Part shown: positions 1 to 13,572 of the stretch, piece after piece
How positions within the stretch are numbered: the stretch's first letter is position 1
Layout: the number at the start of each line of letters is the position of its first letter
Source: Chlamydoabsidia padenii
Lineage: Eukaryota > Mucoromycota > Mucoromycetes > Mucorales > Cunninghamellaceae
Assembly (NCBI GenBank): GCA_025330725.1
Contig: JAIWND010000008.1
Coordinates: 372,001 to 436,000, forward strand
Length of the DNA: 64,000 bases
Reading direction: 5' to 3'
Program-made: the position numbers and the translations under genes
The notes under the pieces: model-generated
Databases searched by the model: none
Seen by the model: only the letters and a program-made list of their open reading frames with translations
Told to the model about the DNA's origin: nothing

Positions 1-656
1 CCATTCCCTCCCTACAACGTTAGTTCAAGATACTACATCTTACTTTATATATGTACAAAAAAAAAAGGATGAATTGGTCAGATGGTATTCCAGTAAAATG
101 CATAATCTCTTCAGGGTGATGATCACAAACCATATTCCCGCTTGACTCTGTGAACCTGAATGGAGAATGAAATCTAAATCCCAAAAAGAGTATTGAAATG
201 ACATATTCCCTTCCCTCCCCATTTGCTTGATGGCATCGCTAATTGTACCTACAGAACTATTTTATTGTCTTGGGTTAAAATAAAAGGGGGAAGAGAGAAC
301 CCACAATCAGATTTGAAACCCCGCCAGTGGAGGTAAAACATGCAGTCGAGGTCTTTTCCCTTTTTTTTTTTTCATCTTTACATTTCTCCATCTGTTTTTT
401 TAACACATTGACGAACAATTGTCTCACTTGGTATTGTATGTATCTAAAAACTATAGATCTGCTAACACGTGTTATCAAACTGTTACATTACAGTCATTAA
501 CTCATTCCACTTCCTTCTTCCGTAGACAGTAAAATCATCAATTCGAAACCTGATCAACCATCATCCTCTTCTTTCTCTACTTTGGTTTTGTCTAATACTA
601 CTTTGATCAACACTTGACCACTCTTACCAGCCAATTCAGCTACTTCTTTAAGCTAC
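1..656. other. Intergenic region upstream of the GATA gene
   Basis: I see no convincing coding sequence here; the short reading frames are low-complexity and lack recognisable motifs. A T-run lies at about 361-372. A copy of the recurrent spacer motif, ATTTGAAACCCCGCC, lies at 311-325. The last 150 bases presumably hold the promoter and 5' leader of the GATA-factor gene. Confidence 0.6.
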
Positions 657-3224
657 ATGACCACTACAACAGAACAATCCAGGGCGCTCAACAACAAGGT
701 ACCTATCGAAACTGATCAAAGGTAAGTCCATATAATTAAACAAAATAGAACAAACAAACCACCATCAAAAGGATCTACTGTTGATTGACATGATCGATTG
801 GAAAGGAAGAGCTCCAGTCAGTCTCTTGATGTCACCGTAACTCCATCTCCATCTTGTTGCCTTGTTGATCAACAGTCGTCATCAGCAGATGGTACTACCC
901 AACTGGAGTGTAACTTTACTAATTATCTTTACTATTTTTATTACATCTAGTGCTTCTTGGCTAGGGAAGGTCTTTGAAGTATTTACCGCACCTCTTGACA
1001 GTGAAGGGGTCTGTCACCAAGTTGGCGAACTATACGACTGGCGATTCTTGGGCTTATCCAATCTCAAGTCCAATACATATGGCGTTGCCGAAGTGGCTTT
1101 CTTCCAAATATTCGATTCAAGGCTCAAGAAGACTAAAGATCAACCATGGACATTTATTACATCTACCGAAGGCTCATTCACCCCAACACCAACGGACGAT
1201 TCTGTGCCACCGACCAAGACTGACGATGCATTGCCTGACACCAACGATCATCAACCAAATAAAAGGAAGTATACTCTTGTGGTGTCTTGCAATACTCAAA
1301 TCTTCAAGCCTTCCAATCGACAGTTGTATTACATCTTTCCTCATAATGCTATTGTTGAAACTGTTACTCAAATGCCACCATACGAAGTAAGTACACATAC
1401 ACATGCACATGAAAAAGACTATTAATCAATCTATTCTAGCTTTTTTGCTCATTTTATACTATTATACTGAATCAAGAACAACAACAGCAAGGCAAAGGTG
1501 TCATCGATAACAGTAGTGATGGGATATCTTCCAGTATCTCACCTTTGAACAATAAGCCATGTTACACAGACTTAATGGCATCATCCTTATTATTAGCTGG
1601 TGTATCGGATATGATGATGGATCAAACAACAACGGAATCTTCTTTGGTATCTCATGGTGGTGCTATGATTACTCACTTGTCTCTGTCTGCCGTATCGAAT
1701 GATCTGTATCTCATCATCAAGGAAACTGTGGCTGGGTTTGAAGCAACATATGGGAAAATGATTCAGTTGGTATGCCTGAAACAAACACTCTTGCCTGTAA
1801 AATACCTTTTAACGTTTGCAACCATACTTCTTTTTATTATTATTAGATGAAACTCCACACACAAGCTATTTCTGATCGTCACGAAGAATTATTATTCGTA
1901 GATAAAAGCAATGGAGGAACCAAGTATAAAAAACCAACATTGGATGCAAAGCCCGCTAAAGGCAAACGGAAAGGTAACTCTGTTCTCAAAAAGACTAAAT
2001 TATATACATCTATTAACCCATATTATTTTCATTCCCAAATTAGGATCTATTCAACAGCGACAAGTATCACCTCGTACTGCTAATGAGACAGCTTCCTCCA
2101 ACAAGCTCAAATCCATCACATCTTCAAAAGACATTAATCGTAATGCTGTCACACCAAAACCATCCTTGACTACTTCTACTCGTGCACCGACCCCGCCAAA
2201 TTCAGCCACCAGCACCACCACCAGCACCACCACCACTACCACTACCACTACCACTACCATACCCCCGATAGCACCACCACCACCAGCCAGTAATAGCTCA
2301 TCACATCGCCATAACATGACAAACGCCAACGGTCGAAAATGTGCCTATTGTGGATCGAAAACAACTCCAATGTGGCGGCGTGGACCAGAGGGAGCGGGGA
2401 CTCTTTGTAATGCATGCGGTGTCAAATGGAAACATGGGAAAATATTATGCAGCAAACCACCTGAAAAAGTTACCAATGCATCTGGATCAGCCATATTGAC
2501 CAATAAAACGACAATAATAACCGACCAGCTCAAGAAACGAAAACAACGTGGGGAACTCGACATCAAAAAGGACAAGCGGATCAAAATAAAGGGGCGGCAA
2601 CAAAAGCAACAGCAACAAAATCAATTTTTATTAAGGCAAACGAATGGATTATTACCGGATGAAATAATGGTGTCAATAGAAGGTGATGATACTGGTGACG
2701 ACTTTAGTGATGATGATAATGATGATGATTCTATGCAGGACTGTCATCATAGCAATGATGATGATGAAGAAGACGACGAAGATATTGGTGATGACGATGA
2801 CGATGACGATGACGACGACGACGATGAACGAATGAACAACAATATTGTAGCTGCTCGACATTTAACTATCCATGAAGAAGATCAACAACATTCTTATCAT
2901 GCGATCACACCATTATTATCACCGACACAACCTCATTCACGGTCTCGATCGATGACCACATCAATGATGCCCAATTATATATCATACCAACACGAACAAG
3001 AACAACAACAACATTATCAAGAACAGGACAGATGGACTTTGGCAAGCCAACAACAATTCCATTCTTATCATGAAGATCAGGATCAAGTACAACAACATCG
3101 ACCACGACGACATACTGCTGATGTTTCCATCTTGGATCGTGCACCTTGGGGCGAATTACCAATGTCAATGGGCGTGGATGCTGTGGAAGCCGCTACTGTG
3201 CTGACTTTACTCAAACGTAGTTAG
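657..3224 (+). CDS. GATA-type zinc finger transcription factor, six exons
   Basis: Predicted nuclear DNA-binding regulator that would recognise GATA sites. I join six exons: 657-721, 818-907, 951-1386, 1440-1769, 1847-1973 and 2044-3224. Together they give 742 residues with every junction in frame. One GATA finger lies near residues 449-475, pattern CX2CX18CX2C, with the hallmark TPMWRRGPEG and LCNACG. An 18-residue loop is the class seen in WC-2-like and plant factors rather than the 17-residue loop of animal and nitrogen-control GATA factors. Upstream of it is a Thr-rich run with Pro (about 2205-2290). Downstream are a basic Lys/Arg stretch, an Asp/Glu run (2690-2826) and Gln/His-rich sequence typical of activation regions. 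The N-terminal half (951-1769) is a folded-looking domain I cannot name. The start at 657 is the first ATG in frame with the spliced product. Which regulator it is (light, nitrogen or other) cannot be told from the finger. Confidence 0.85.
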
Positions 3225-3664
3225 TAAAATACCTCTCCCCCACCATCTAGTTTTATTACATCCCCCCCTCCCCTAACACATGTATATAATATTGTATCAT
3301 CTATCTCGTATTATTTTTTGTTTTTTGTTTTTTAATACTGGGTCCCCATTATAAAATCATCTTTCAATAAAAATCATCTATTGTCTCTATATTTAACATT
3401 GTGTCATACGGTGATACTTGTGCGCTCAAATGCAGAATGGGCGGGATTTGAAAGTTTATGTTGTTACCCCATTTCGGTCAGGTTTGAATTCATGCATTCC
3501 ACATCCTGATGCCTGTGTTCATTTTATATGTATAGATAATCCAGCACATCCCCCCTTCAATCTACCACTTCTGTTTTTTTTAAAAAAAAAAAAGTCCCGT
3601 TGTTTTAAATTCATTTACAATTTTTATTTAGATGGAGCACAATATAATCTGTTTTATACCTATT
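3225..3664. other. Convergent 3' spacer
   Basis: This spacer lies between two convergent genes. It holds T-rich sequence and an AATAAA at about 3367, probable 3' processing signals. A strong copy of the recurrent motif, GCGGGATTTGAAA, is at 3441-3453. No gene is seen. Confidence 0.6.
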
Positions 3665-4834
3665 CTATTCTAATGTAAACAAATCTTGATTATCCTTCTT
3701 CCAAGCCAACCAAAACGCCTTGAGTTGATTCTTTGTTTCTTGATCCGCAAAGATGTAGTCAATTGATTTGAAGGAGGCTTCAAAAAGTTGATGTCGATCG
3801 AGTCCAAAGGTTTTTGAAGCCAATACATATTCATTTGACAAATCCGAAGCAAACACACCCTTGTCATCCGTCTAAAAAAAAAGAGAGAGATTAGTTTACA
3901 TAACATGCCCCCCTCCGCGCCATGTTTTTAACTTGCACATAAAATAAAAGGATGATCTTCTTCCAACAATTGCTTGACATGATGATCTTCATAGGTGGCA
4001 ACAGTTTTACTAAATACATTTGATGTCATACAGATTTCAATAGGAATGGCTTGTTTATAAATGATGTCTCGTGAGTAGTCGTCCAATAAGGTAGCATGAC
4101 CCAACCGATCGGGCTGAATGGAGAGCAATTCAGGAGCTTCAGGTATATTCTCGGCCACTTCATTAAAATGCAAAGTCAAGTTGAATCCACCTTGTTGTTG
4201 TGCCCGTATAAAAGCCGGTTTAAGGGTGGCAAACGTACCCTTCATTACATCACCACAGAGATCCATTCCTACCACCACACCTTTTCTTTGTAAGGCCAAA
4301 TCCACTGCTTCTTGTGCTTCTTGCAACGTGTTGCGTCGATCAATAGAGACAATTAGTTTTGTCACCATGTCCACCGGGCATTGTTGTTGAATGGTTTGGA
4401 TCACCGTATCCAGATAGGAAGCCTTGGTCATGCCCTTGTTAGGATTCGCTCGAGGGGTTGTTCGTAGTTCCAAATAACGGACACCATCCGCAGCAAATTC
4501 CTCCATCACTTTTTGGGTTGCAAAGGCTACCGCAGTTTCATCGTCAGTCAATTGGTAGATAAACTTGAATAAACTAAAAAAGCTGTATTAAAAGAAGGAA
4601 AAACAAGAAGATTAGTAAAAAGTTGCTCTTTTTTTTTTTTGTAGGGTAAAGTTTTTATACTTACTCATCAATACGATCCAGGGAATCAGGGATTTCAAAG
4701 GCGGCCAATTCAGGATTCATGTCTACTTTTCTTGACACCAAAGCGCGCATGATCGAAGGACTGAGTGAGCCATTGATATGAGCATGAGCTTCAACTTTGG
4801 GTAGTTTTACACAGAATTCAGTTAGGTTTGTCAT
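3665..4834 (-). CDS. Adenosine deaminase-like protein (ADAL / N6-methyl-AMP deaminase type)
   Basis: Predicted zinc-dependent cytosolic deaminase of the adenosine/AMP deaminase superfamily. The ADAL branch removes the methylamino group from N6-methyl-AMP. Three exons, 4834-4665, 4582-3937 and 3871-3665, give 340 residues, close to the roughly 350 of animal ADAL. The N-terminal metal motif is KVEAHAHINGS (residues about 14-24; ADAL members have HxHxNG here). SLIDRRN-like SIDRRN, the LHFNEV His/Glu pair and the DRLGHA motif follow. CTSN and the metal-binding LCTDDKGVF span the last junction. The second intron has a GC donor (tgt|gcaagt), and only that splice restores the LCTDD motif. The gene is divergent from the M16 protease gene, 1.2 kb away. 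True adenosine deaminase is less likely because of the NGS motif and the short length. Confidence 0.88.
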
Positions 4835-6055
4835 GTTGCTTGAGCGAGAAAAAAAGGAAGAAAGAAAAGAAAATCAAAATCTATCCCACCCCTCCTTTTT
4901 TTTATGACCCTGACGGGATTTAGAAAATGACTTGAGGCGGCGATTGAACATCATCCAGTCTATACATCGAATCGAGTTTGATGTCAAGAAAGATGGTCGT
5001 CATTAGGACCGAAAATAAAAAAGTTGTCTCTGTACTGATATGCTTATGACATTATTTTTTTATTTCCATCCCTCAGGCAGGGTAATCTAGAAGAATCATT
5101 CTCATGTACGCACAGTTTGTTTTTTCAGATTCAAACCCCACCGACATAGTTTTATGCGACCGACCTTTACAAATTCGCTCGTTGCTGTATTAATCAATCC
5201 ATCTTCTTTTAGCACAGTTCTATGAGCTCCGTTCCCAGGGCTTGGTGACTATACCCGAGATGTAAAATTGCCTTTCTACGCCATGTTGATCTCGTTTACT
5301 TGAGTTATGAACAATCCGATGGTAAAGATTGATTTGGTCGAATTTAATGCAGCCAAGCATCTGTCTATGTTTACTTTATAAAACCATGCTCGGGTGTACC
5401 TAGCAAAACAAGGGGTTGGGAACTGTTTAGGGGAATGGTACGTGCATGCATCTCGTTTAGACCCGAGATTTGTATCGACGCCGTAGATCATTTATTCTTT
5501 CATCTATCAGCTAGTATTGGTATGACGTAGATTGAAATGAAAGAGCTTTTGGAATCAAACGATGTATGTATGACCCCAGTTACCAATCTAGAAAAAGAAG
5601 ATGCGGCGGGGGTTCAAATATTTTGGTGCTATAAATTGCTTTTCACCCAGTTTCTATTTTTCTCTCTCTCTCTCTTTCTTTTCGTTCTCCAATCTTTGTT
5701 TTTTATACATTATCAATTTGCCTCTCTACTTGAATATATCAATTGTAAAAGGTAAAACTTGAAAAACATTATATGATAACGTAAAAGGAAAAGGAGGAAG
5801 GATGTGTGTCCCATAGTAACCACTCTCCATATAAAAGAATCCTGAACTAACGGAAACTTTTGTACACCTTTTTTACCACTAGTGCATAAACCTTGATTGA
5901 AGACTTATACACACCTACACCCCCCCCTATTACTTCTTAATATCTTTGCGCCAATCACTATACTTATACTTTTAGCTTAACTTTACGAATTCCTCCTCTC
6001 CTTGCACACACTTTATTACTCACATCAACAACAACAACGACAACTCTGACCTCTC
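4835..6055. promoter_or_regulatory. Divergent spacer between ADAL-like and M16 protease genes
   Basis: A 1.2 kb spacer that must carry both promoters. Recurrent-motif copies lie at 4913-4927 (imperfect, ACGGGATTTAGAAAA), 5129-5143 (ATTCAAACCCCACCG) and 5605-5619 (GGCGGGGGTTCAAAT). A TATAAAA at about 5832 is roughly 220 bases before the protease ATG. No conserved coding sequence is visible. Confidence 0.5.
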
Positions 6056-8342
6056 ATGCCATCTACTCAAACCACCTTATCCTCTGACTGGGAACTATCA
6101 TCTTCTGGCTCCTACTGGATCTACACTCGGCCTTTGGAAAAATCGGATAATGATGATCGCGACTATAGGTTGATCCAACTGACCAACAATGACTTGCAAG
6201 TTTTATTGGTACATGACAAGAACACGGACAAGTCAAGTGCTGCTTTGGATGTCCATGTAGGTCATCTTAGCGATCCTGTAAGTATCATAAACAAAAAAAC
6301 AAAAAATAGTGGAGGAGGGAAATGATGACACTAACAATGAACTAACTGCCATTTTATTATGATGGGTCATTGATGATGGTGTTGACGATGAACTAGGTTG
6401 ACTTGCAAGGTTTAGCTCATTTCTGTGAACATCTCTTGTTTATGGGCACTGAAAAATATCCCAAGGAAAACGACTATAATCAATACTTATCGGAACATTC
6501 AGGCTTCTCCAATGCGTTTACTGGTGTTGAAGATACGAATTACTACTTTGAAGTGGGCCATGAATTCTTGGAAGGTGCACTCGATCGATTTGCTCAATTC
6601 TTCATCAGTCCATTATTCTCTGATACATGTACTGAACGTGAATTGAAAGCGGTGGACTCTGGTAAGGCTTATATCTCATCTCTATCACGCGACACTCAAC
6701 TCAACTCACCTTTGTTTTTGTATATATATTATAGAACACAAGAAGAATCGACAACAAGATAGCTGGCGCATGTTCCAGTTGGAAAAATCACTCAGTAATC
6801 CTGATCACCCTTATTGTCACTTTGGTACCGGTAACTTGGAAACACTCAATGAACAACCTAAACAACTGGGCATGGATATTAGGGATGAATTGTTGAAATT
6901 CCATGATGATTATTATTCTGCCAATATTATGAAGCTATGTATCTTTGGTAGAGGTAAGTTATGGAAAGTGGAAAAAAAAGAAAAACATGGTACTGATTTG
7001 GTTCCTTTTATTTTATAGAATCATTGGATACTCTGACTGATTGGGCTGTAGATAAATTCAAAAACGTGCGAAACAAGAACATTGCTCCTCCTAGTTTTGA
7101 AGGTCATCCATTAACGGAAAAGGAACTCAAGGTAAGACCAAAAAAAAAAAAAAATTTAAGACGAAATGGAAAAGGCGCATGTCTCACTTTGTATTATATC
7201 CGTCTTTTGTAGAAACAAATCTTTATCAAGCCTGTCAAAGATGTCCGCTCCTTGGAAATGACATTCCCCTTCCCTGATCAACAACCACTTTATGAAGTCC
7301 AGGTAAGACTAGAACAAATAAATCACAACTAAAAAGATATACTAATATGAATCTGTTAGCCTGGTCGCTATATCTCTCACTTGATTGGCCACGAAGGAAA
7401 AGGGTCAATTTTGTCACTACTCAAGAAACATCGTTGGGCAAACTATCTTCAAGTGGGTACTATTCATGGTGGCATTGGATTTGAATTCCTTCGAATCAGT
7501 GTGGATTTGACAGAAGAAGGATTAGGCAAGTTGAAAAAAACAACAACAAGATGTGTCAACTCGTTTAACTAACTTGTTTTACATGATTACAGCGAACTAT
7601 GAAAAAGTGATATTGGTGATATTCAAATACATTAATCTACTCAAGACCCAAGGTGTACGTGAATCCACCTTCCGCGAAGTTCAATCTTTGGCATCGTTGG
7701 CCTTCCGATTCAAAGAAAAGTATCCTCCATCTCAATACACTTCTCGACTGGCTGGTTTGATGCAACACAATTATCCTTCCGACTATATCCTCAGTGGCCC
7801 TAGTCTGATCCGCGATTACGATCCAACACTTATTAAAGAAAACCTCGACTGGCTCAATCCTGACAACTTTCGAATTATGTTGGTTAGCCAAACTCCTCCT
7901 GCTGGTGTGTCCTTTACCAAACGTGAAAAGTGGTATGATACTGAATATGAAGTAGTGGATTTCGATCCCTCTTTGATCAATGTAAGTAATAGAATAACTC
8001 ACTCGAGACTATAAATACTCACCTTCTTTTTTTTAAAAAAATAAAATCTAGTCTTTGAAAAACCTTGAAGTTGATCCTGAACTCCAATTGCCTGATGCCA
8101 ATGCATTTGTCCCCACCAACTTTGAAACCAACAAGAAGGAAATTGAACAACCTGTCAAGAAACCTGAACTGATCGAAAAAAATGATCGTCTCCGATTATG
8201 GTACAAGAAGGATGATACATTCTGGGTCCCCAGAGCTAATGTCTGGATCTTATTCCGAAGTCCATTAGCCTATGCTACGCCTTCCAACTGCGTGAAAACA
8301 AGGTAATCACAATATTGTAAGGTGGTGGAGACCGCAAACTCA

Positions 8343-8391
<49 letters not shown>

Positions 8392-10238
8392 TCTTTCAAC
8401 CCACAAAAGACTATTTACAGATATGTTAAAGGACACTTTGAATGAATATGCATACGATGCTGAAGTGGCAGGTCTTAGCTACAACATTGAAAACCAACTG
8501 GAAGGAATGCTGGTAAGAAAAGGCCTCTTGCTCTCTTTTTATAACTCATCAGACTCACTCTCTTTTGTCTCTTTATACTTAGCTTGCAATTGGTGGCTAC
8601 AATGATAAACTGGCGGTGTTATTGGAAAAGGTGATTGGAAAAATGCGTGATATTGAAATCGATGGTGAACGATTCAAGCTACTCAAGGACCAACTTCGTC
8701 GCTCTTATAAAAACTTCTCCTTGGAACCACCTTATCAACATGCTCTTTATTATCTCTCCTACTTTACTCAAGATAAGATGTGGACAACTGCCGAAAAACT
8801 AAGCGAATTAGATGCGATCACAGCCGAAGACATTCAAGCATTCTACCCTACCATCTTATCTCATTTGCATTTGGAAGCCTTGGTCCATGGTAACATTGTC
8901 AAGGAAGAAGCTCAAAAAATGCTCAACTCGGTCTTGGACATTTTGAACCCCAAGGAATTATTACCTAGTCAATTGATTGGTCATCGAAGTGTGATTCTTC
9001 CTGAAGGTAAGCGGAACGATATAGTTAAAGGAATATATATAAAGAACTAACTAACTCTTCTTTTTTTTTTTTTTTTGTCTTTGTTTTTAGGCACGAAATG
9101 GGTTTATCAACGTCAAGTGGAAGATCCCAATAATGTGAATTCTGGTATCGAATATTTGATTCAAGTAGGAAATGTAACACAAACGGATCTCCGTGCTCGA
9201 CTCAGTTTGTTGGCCCAGATTGCTCAGGAACCATGCTTTGATCAATTACGTACCAAAGAACAACTAGGTAAGAGTGGTTTAATGTATGCTTGGAACACGA
9301 ATTCATCTTTATTCTTCAATTGAATGTATTTAGGCTACCTAGTGTTTAGCGGTGTCCGCAAGCAGACTGGATCTATGGGTATGCGATTCATCATCCAAAG
9401 TGAAAGGGACACCATCTATCTGGAAAATCGTATTGAAGACTTTTTGGACAAGCTACAAGTGCTGGTGGAAAAAATGACCGAAGAAGAATACAAGGCTCAG
9501 GTACAATCACTCATTTCCAAAAAATTGGAAAAGGACAAGAATTTGGGACAAGAAGGTGGCAAGTATTGGGCCCATATTCATTCTGGCTACTATGAATTCG
9601 ATCAAGGTAAAGTGGTGATCAATTCAACAAGAGCAGCAAACTCACATATCTTTTTATTTTTATTTTTTACAGTTGACAATGATGTACAAGAACTCCAACA
9701 GATCACTAAGGAATCATTATTGGAATTCATGGCCAAATATATCAATCCAACCTCTCCCAGCATCCGCAAACTATCTGTCCATATCCAATCTCAGAAGGTA
9801 CCTCTTCCAACAAAATACAAGGTCAACATTGAATCACTCCACACCTGTTTGATTGCACAAGGTATCACACGACTTAGTATTGACGACCTACGTGCAGCAA
9901 AAGAAAAAGGCGATGCCGGTGAATCCTCTATGCAAGCGGTTTTGCGTGAAATGCTCATCGATGAAACCAAAGCGGAAGAACCTGAAATTGAAGCGTTGAT
10001 GGCCAAACTGGTGGCGGCTATGCGAATGGAAGAATCTGGAGGGTTTGTGACCGTGGACGACAAGAAGACGGCGCGAAGATTATCACAAGTCAATGGGGCC
10101 GAGGTGGAAAGTGGCCAATCGACACCTAGTCGCGATCATACTAAACTTCCGGTGGGCAACGTCGTCATTGTGGACTCGGTACAATTCAAGACCAAGATGG
10201 AGCTCAGCCCTGCTGCAGTACCTGTGATTGAAATATAG
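6056..10238 (+). CDS. Insulin-degrading enzyme / Ste23-type M16 zinc metalloprotease
   Basis: Predicted M16A peptidase that cleaves small peptides inside a closed chamber; yeast Ste23 matures a-factor pheromone. I trace 13 exons giving 1085 residues. The inverted zinc site HFCEH is at residues 82-86 and the third zinc ligand is Glu163 in DSEHKKN, exactly 77 residues after the second His as in human IDE. Family landmarks include GTEKYP, GFSNAFT, HFGTGN and a C-terminal-half [17 protein letters not shown] with the arginine/tyrosine pocket region. Two further M16 domains without zinc ligands follow. The intron at 7526-7592 has a GC donor (ttag|gcaagt), and only this splice keeps the frame. The intron at 8303-8409 carries a 46-base T run. 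A tail of about 100 residues beyond the last M16 helix region is acidic then Ser/Thr-rich and is not a feature I know from human IDE. No PTS1 is present. Confidence 0.95.
8345..8390 (+). repeat. T46 homopolymer in a protease intron
   Basis: An uninterrupted run of 46 T lies between the donor at 8303 and the acceptor ending at 8409. It sits in the polypyrimidine-tract position of the intron in the sense strand. Confidence 0.95.
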
Positions 10239-10713
10239 ACCCCCTTCCCCCATATTATCCATTAGTTATTATTACTATTATTATTCTCATCCGTTGCATT
10301 TTTGATTGTGTACTAGTTTTTGTCTTTTATTTGTCTTTTTCCATTTGAACCCTCTTTATGGCCCTCTCCCCCCCCCTTTTTTTTTTTTATCAAATCTTGT
10401 TACAAAGCACATGAATATCTCTTATAAAATAAACTCTATTAATTCGATCCAATAATTTGTCTTGTTTTAGTGTTGGTGGATGTTTGTTATTGTGATTCAT
10501 GCAACACTACTTTTTATTTAAATGCCGACCCAGTGGTTTGAACCTAAAAGTAGAAATTGGCGTAAAGGAATGTTTTATCGTCATTACTACACATTATCAG
10601 CCATCATTAGGTCATTATCAACCAACAATAAGATGTAAAACAAGGTAAATGATCATTTTATTGCTATGTATAAAGGGGAATTCTAAACTAGAGTGATTAT
10701 ATTTAAAGAGTAA
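10239..10713. other. Convergent 3' spacer
   Basis: It holds 3' ends of the protease and WD40 genes: T-rich stretches and AATAAA-like sequence near 10428-10434. No coding sequence is seen. Confidence 0.6.
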
Positions 10714-12177
10714 CTAAACATTTGTACTAGGAGGTTGCCAAAAGTTCTACAATACACACACACACAAAAAAAAAAAAAGAGAGAGAGAAAGAGTTAGATA
10801 TAAACAGTAGAATCAAGAGAGTAATGAACTTACAACGACGCCCGGGGTAGCAGACACCAACAAGGCAGCATTTGGATGAAACTCAACAGCCGGCGCAACA
10901 ATAGGCGAATCAGTTTGATGACCACAACTGAGTTCACCCGTTGGGAAGCAATTTGTCAAATGTGATTCCAGCAACGGTTGTTCATACGATTCGACAATGT
11001 CCTGCCGTACGGTAGTTTCCGTTTCCAAAAGATCCCAACACGTGATGTCTCCATTAAAAGTCGCACCGATTGCAAACCGCCCGTCTGGTGTCAGAGTCAC
11101 ATCTTGGCCGAGTTTATGTCGTCTAGCCTTTGGTTTCCCCGCCGCGCTGAGCAGTCGTTTGACAATAATGCCCTCAAAGGCATGGATGAGGTAATGTATA
11201 TGACTGGATGTTGTGAGAAGAATATATTGTCCGTCGTTGGTGAATTTGATGCTTGTCCAATGATGATGTCCCTTTGTGGGAATTTGATCGTCGGCTACAT
11301 TCCAGGTTGAGAAAGGTCCCTATCTATGTGTATTAGTTTCCCCATCCGATTCTATTTTGTGTGCTTTACCGTATCAAAGGAACGAATGTCGTATAATCGA
11401 ATATCAGGGTATATTCCTACCGCAAATACCAAACCTGCATTATCAATGGTTGCTATTGCCTTGCGCCCTGCATCCAGCATACCCTGCAAAAAGTTTGTTA
11501 GTAAAAGATTAAAACGGGGAGAGAGAGAGAGAGAGAGAGAGAGAGAATCTTACGTGAGATTGAGGTGACCTTAAATCCCATAGTCTAATGGTATTATCGA
11601 ATGAGGCCGATATAAATTGATCATCCAGTGGTGACATGACTAGGTTGTGTACTCTATAATTAAAAAAGCTCTAGTCATTTCCTTTTTCGTAACGTCATTT
11701 ATGTTGCTTACTTATGTTCGTGTCCCTCGAAAAACCGAATAAATTTGTTGTCGTGTAATGAGTAGTATCGTATTTTATCTATATACATATATATAAAGAA
11801 AAAGGAGTGAGGCAAGGTTGACAGGACTTCAAAGACTTACTATCGGTTTTTGTTGAAGCTTGAATCAAGTTATGTGGCGAGTGAGTAAATCGAGCTAGTG
11901 ACACCCCATATTTGATATTTGGAATGGATGCTTTCAATCTATAAACGATATAAAAGTTAGTAAGTTCATAGTGTAGAGGTAAAAAAAAAAAAAGCAAGTT
12001 GACTTACATTCCTTGCCGACAGTCGAATACATCGAGGTGATCCCCATTTGTACTAATAGCACAAAAGTCACCAGTATCATCAAAGCCTATAGAGTGAGTA
12101 AAATTTTTAGGCCTTTTAAAGGATTTCGTGACTTGAAACTGGGAGAGCGTATAAGGTGTCAGTTGAATGGAGGCCAT
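10714..12177 (-). CDS. WD40-repeat protein, Swd2 / WDR82 family
   Basis: Predicted nuclear WD40 propeller shared by the Set1/COMPASS H3K4 methyltransferase and, in yeast, the cleavage and polyadenylation factor. It has seven to eight short-intron-separated exons. The segments [47 protein letters not shown]...[10 protein letters not shown] and GPFSTW align in order with human WDR82, including the diagnostic SLHDNK motif. The start is the ATG at 12177, matching the family's short N-terminus (SFKRP region). The last exon is only 33 nt (10746-10714) and ends [10 protein letters not shown], matching the family's FWLP ending. It is divergently arranged with the E2 gene, 231 bp ATG to ATG, so the two probably share a bidirectional promoter. 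Confidence 0.88.
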
Positions 12178-12408
12178 TGGGTTGTTTCTCAAAAAGAAAA
12201 AAGAAGAGGCAGACATCACGCAAAAACCAGTTTAGTGTCCCGAACGGATCGGAATTTGAAAAAAATTTCAACCTGTGACATCAGTTTTGAAGGAGAGTAC
12301 GACGGCACTCATAAAAAAAGAATCTGGCTCCTCGTTTTTCCATTTTTTTTCTTTCTTCTTTTTCTCTTTTTATCACCACCATTTATATCAAAATAAACAA
12401 CAAGAACA
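12178..12408. promoter_or_regulatory. Short bidirectional promoter between Swd2-like and E2 genes
   Basis: Only 231 bases separate the two divergent start codons. The right half is a T/C-rich tract (12335-12375), as is common just upstream of highly expressed fungal genes. No TATA box is obvious. Confidence 0.5.

Positions 12409-13572
<1,164 letters not shown>

Noticed and set aside
2051..2329. Minus-strand Val-rich frame
   Set aside because: It is the complement of the Thr/Pro-rich part of the GATA gene.
8341..8409. Assembly gap or mis-assembly at the T46 run
   Set aside because: The frame continues correctly on both sides, and similar runs occur in other introns.
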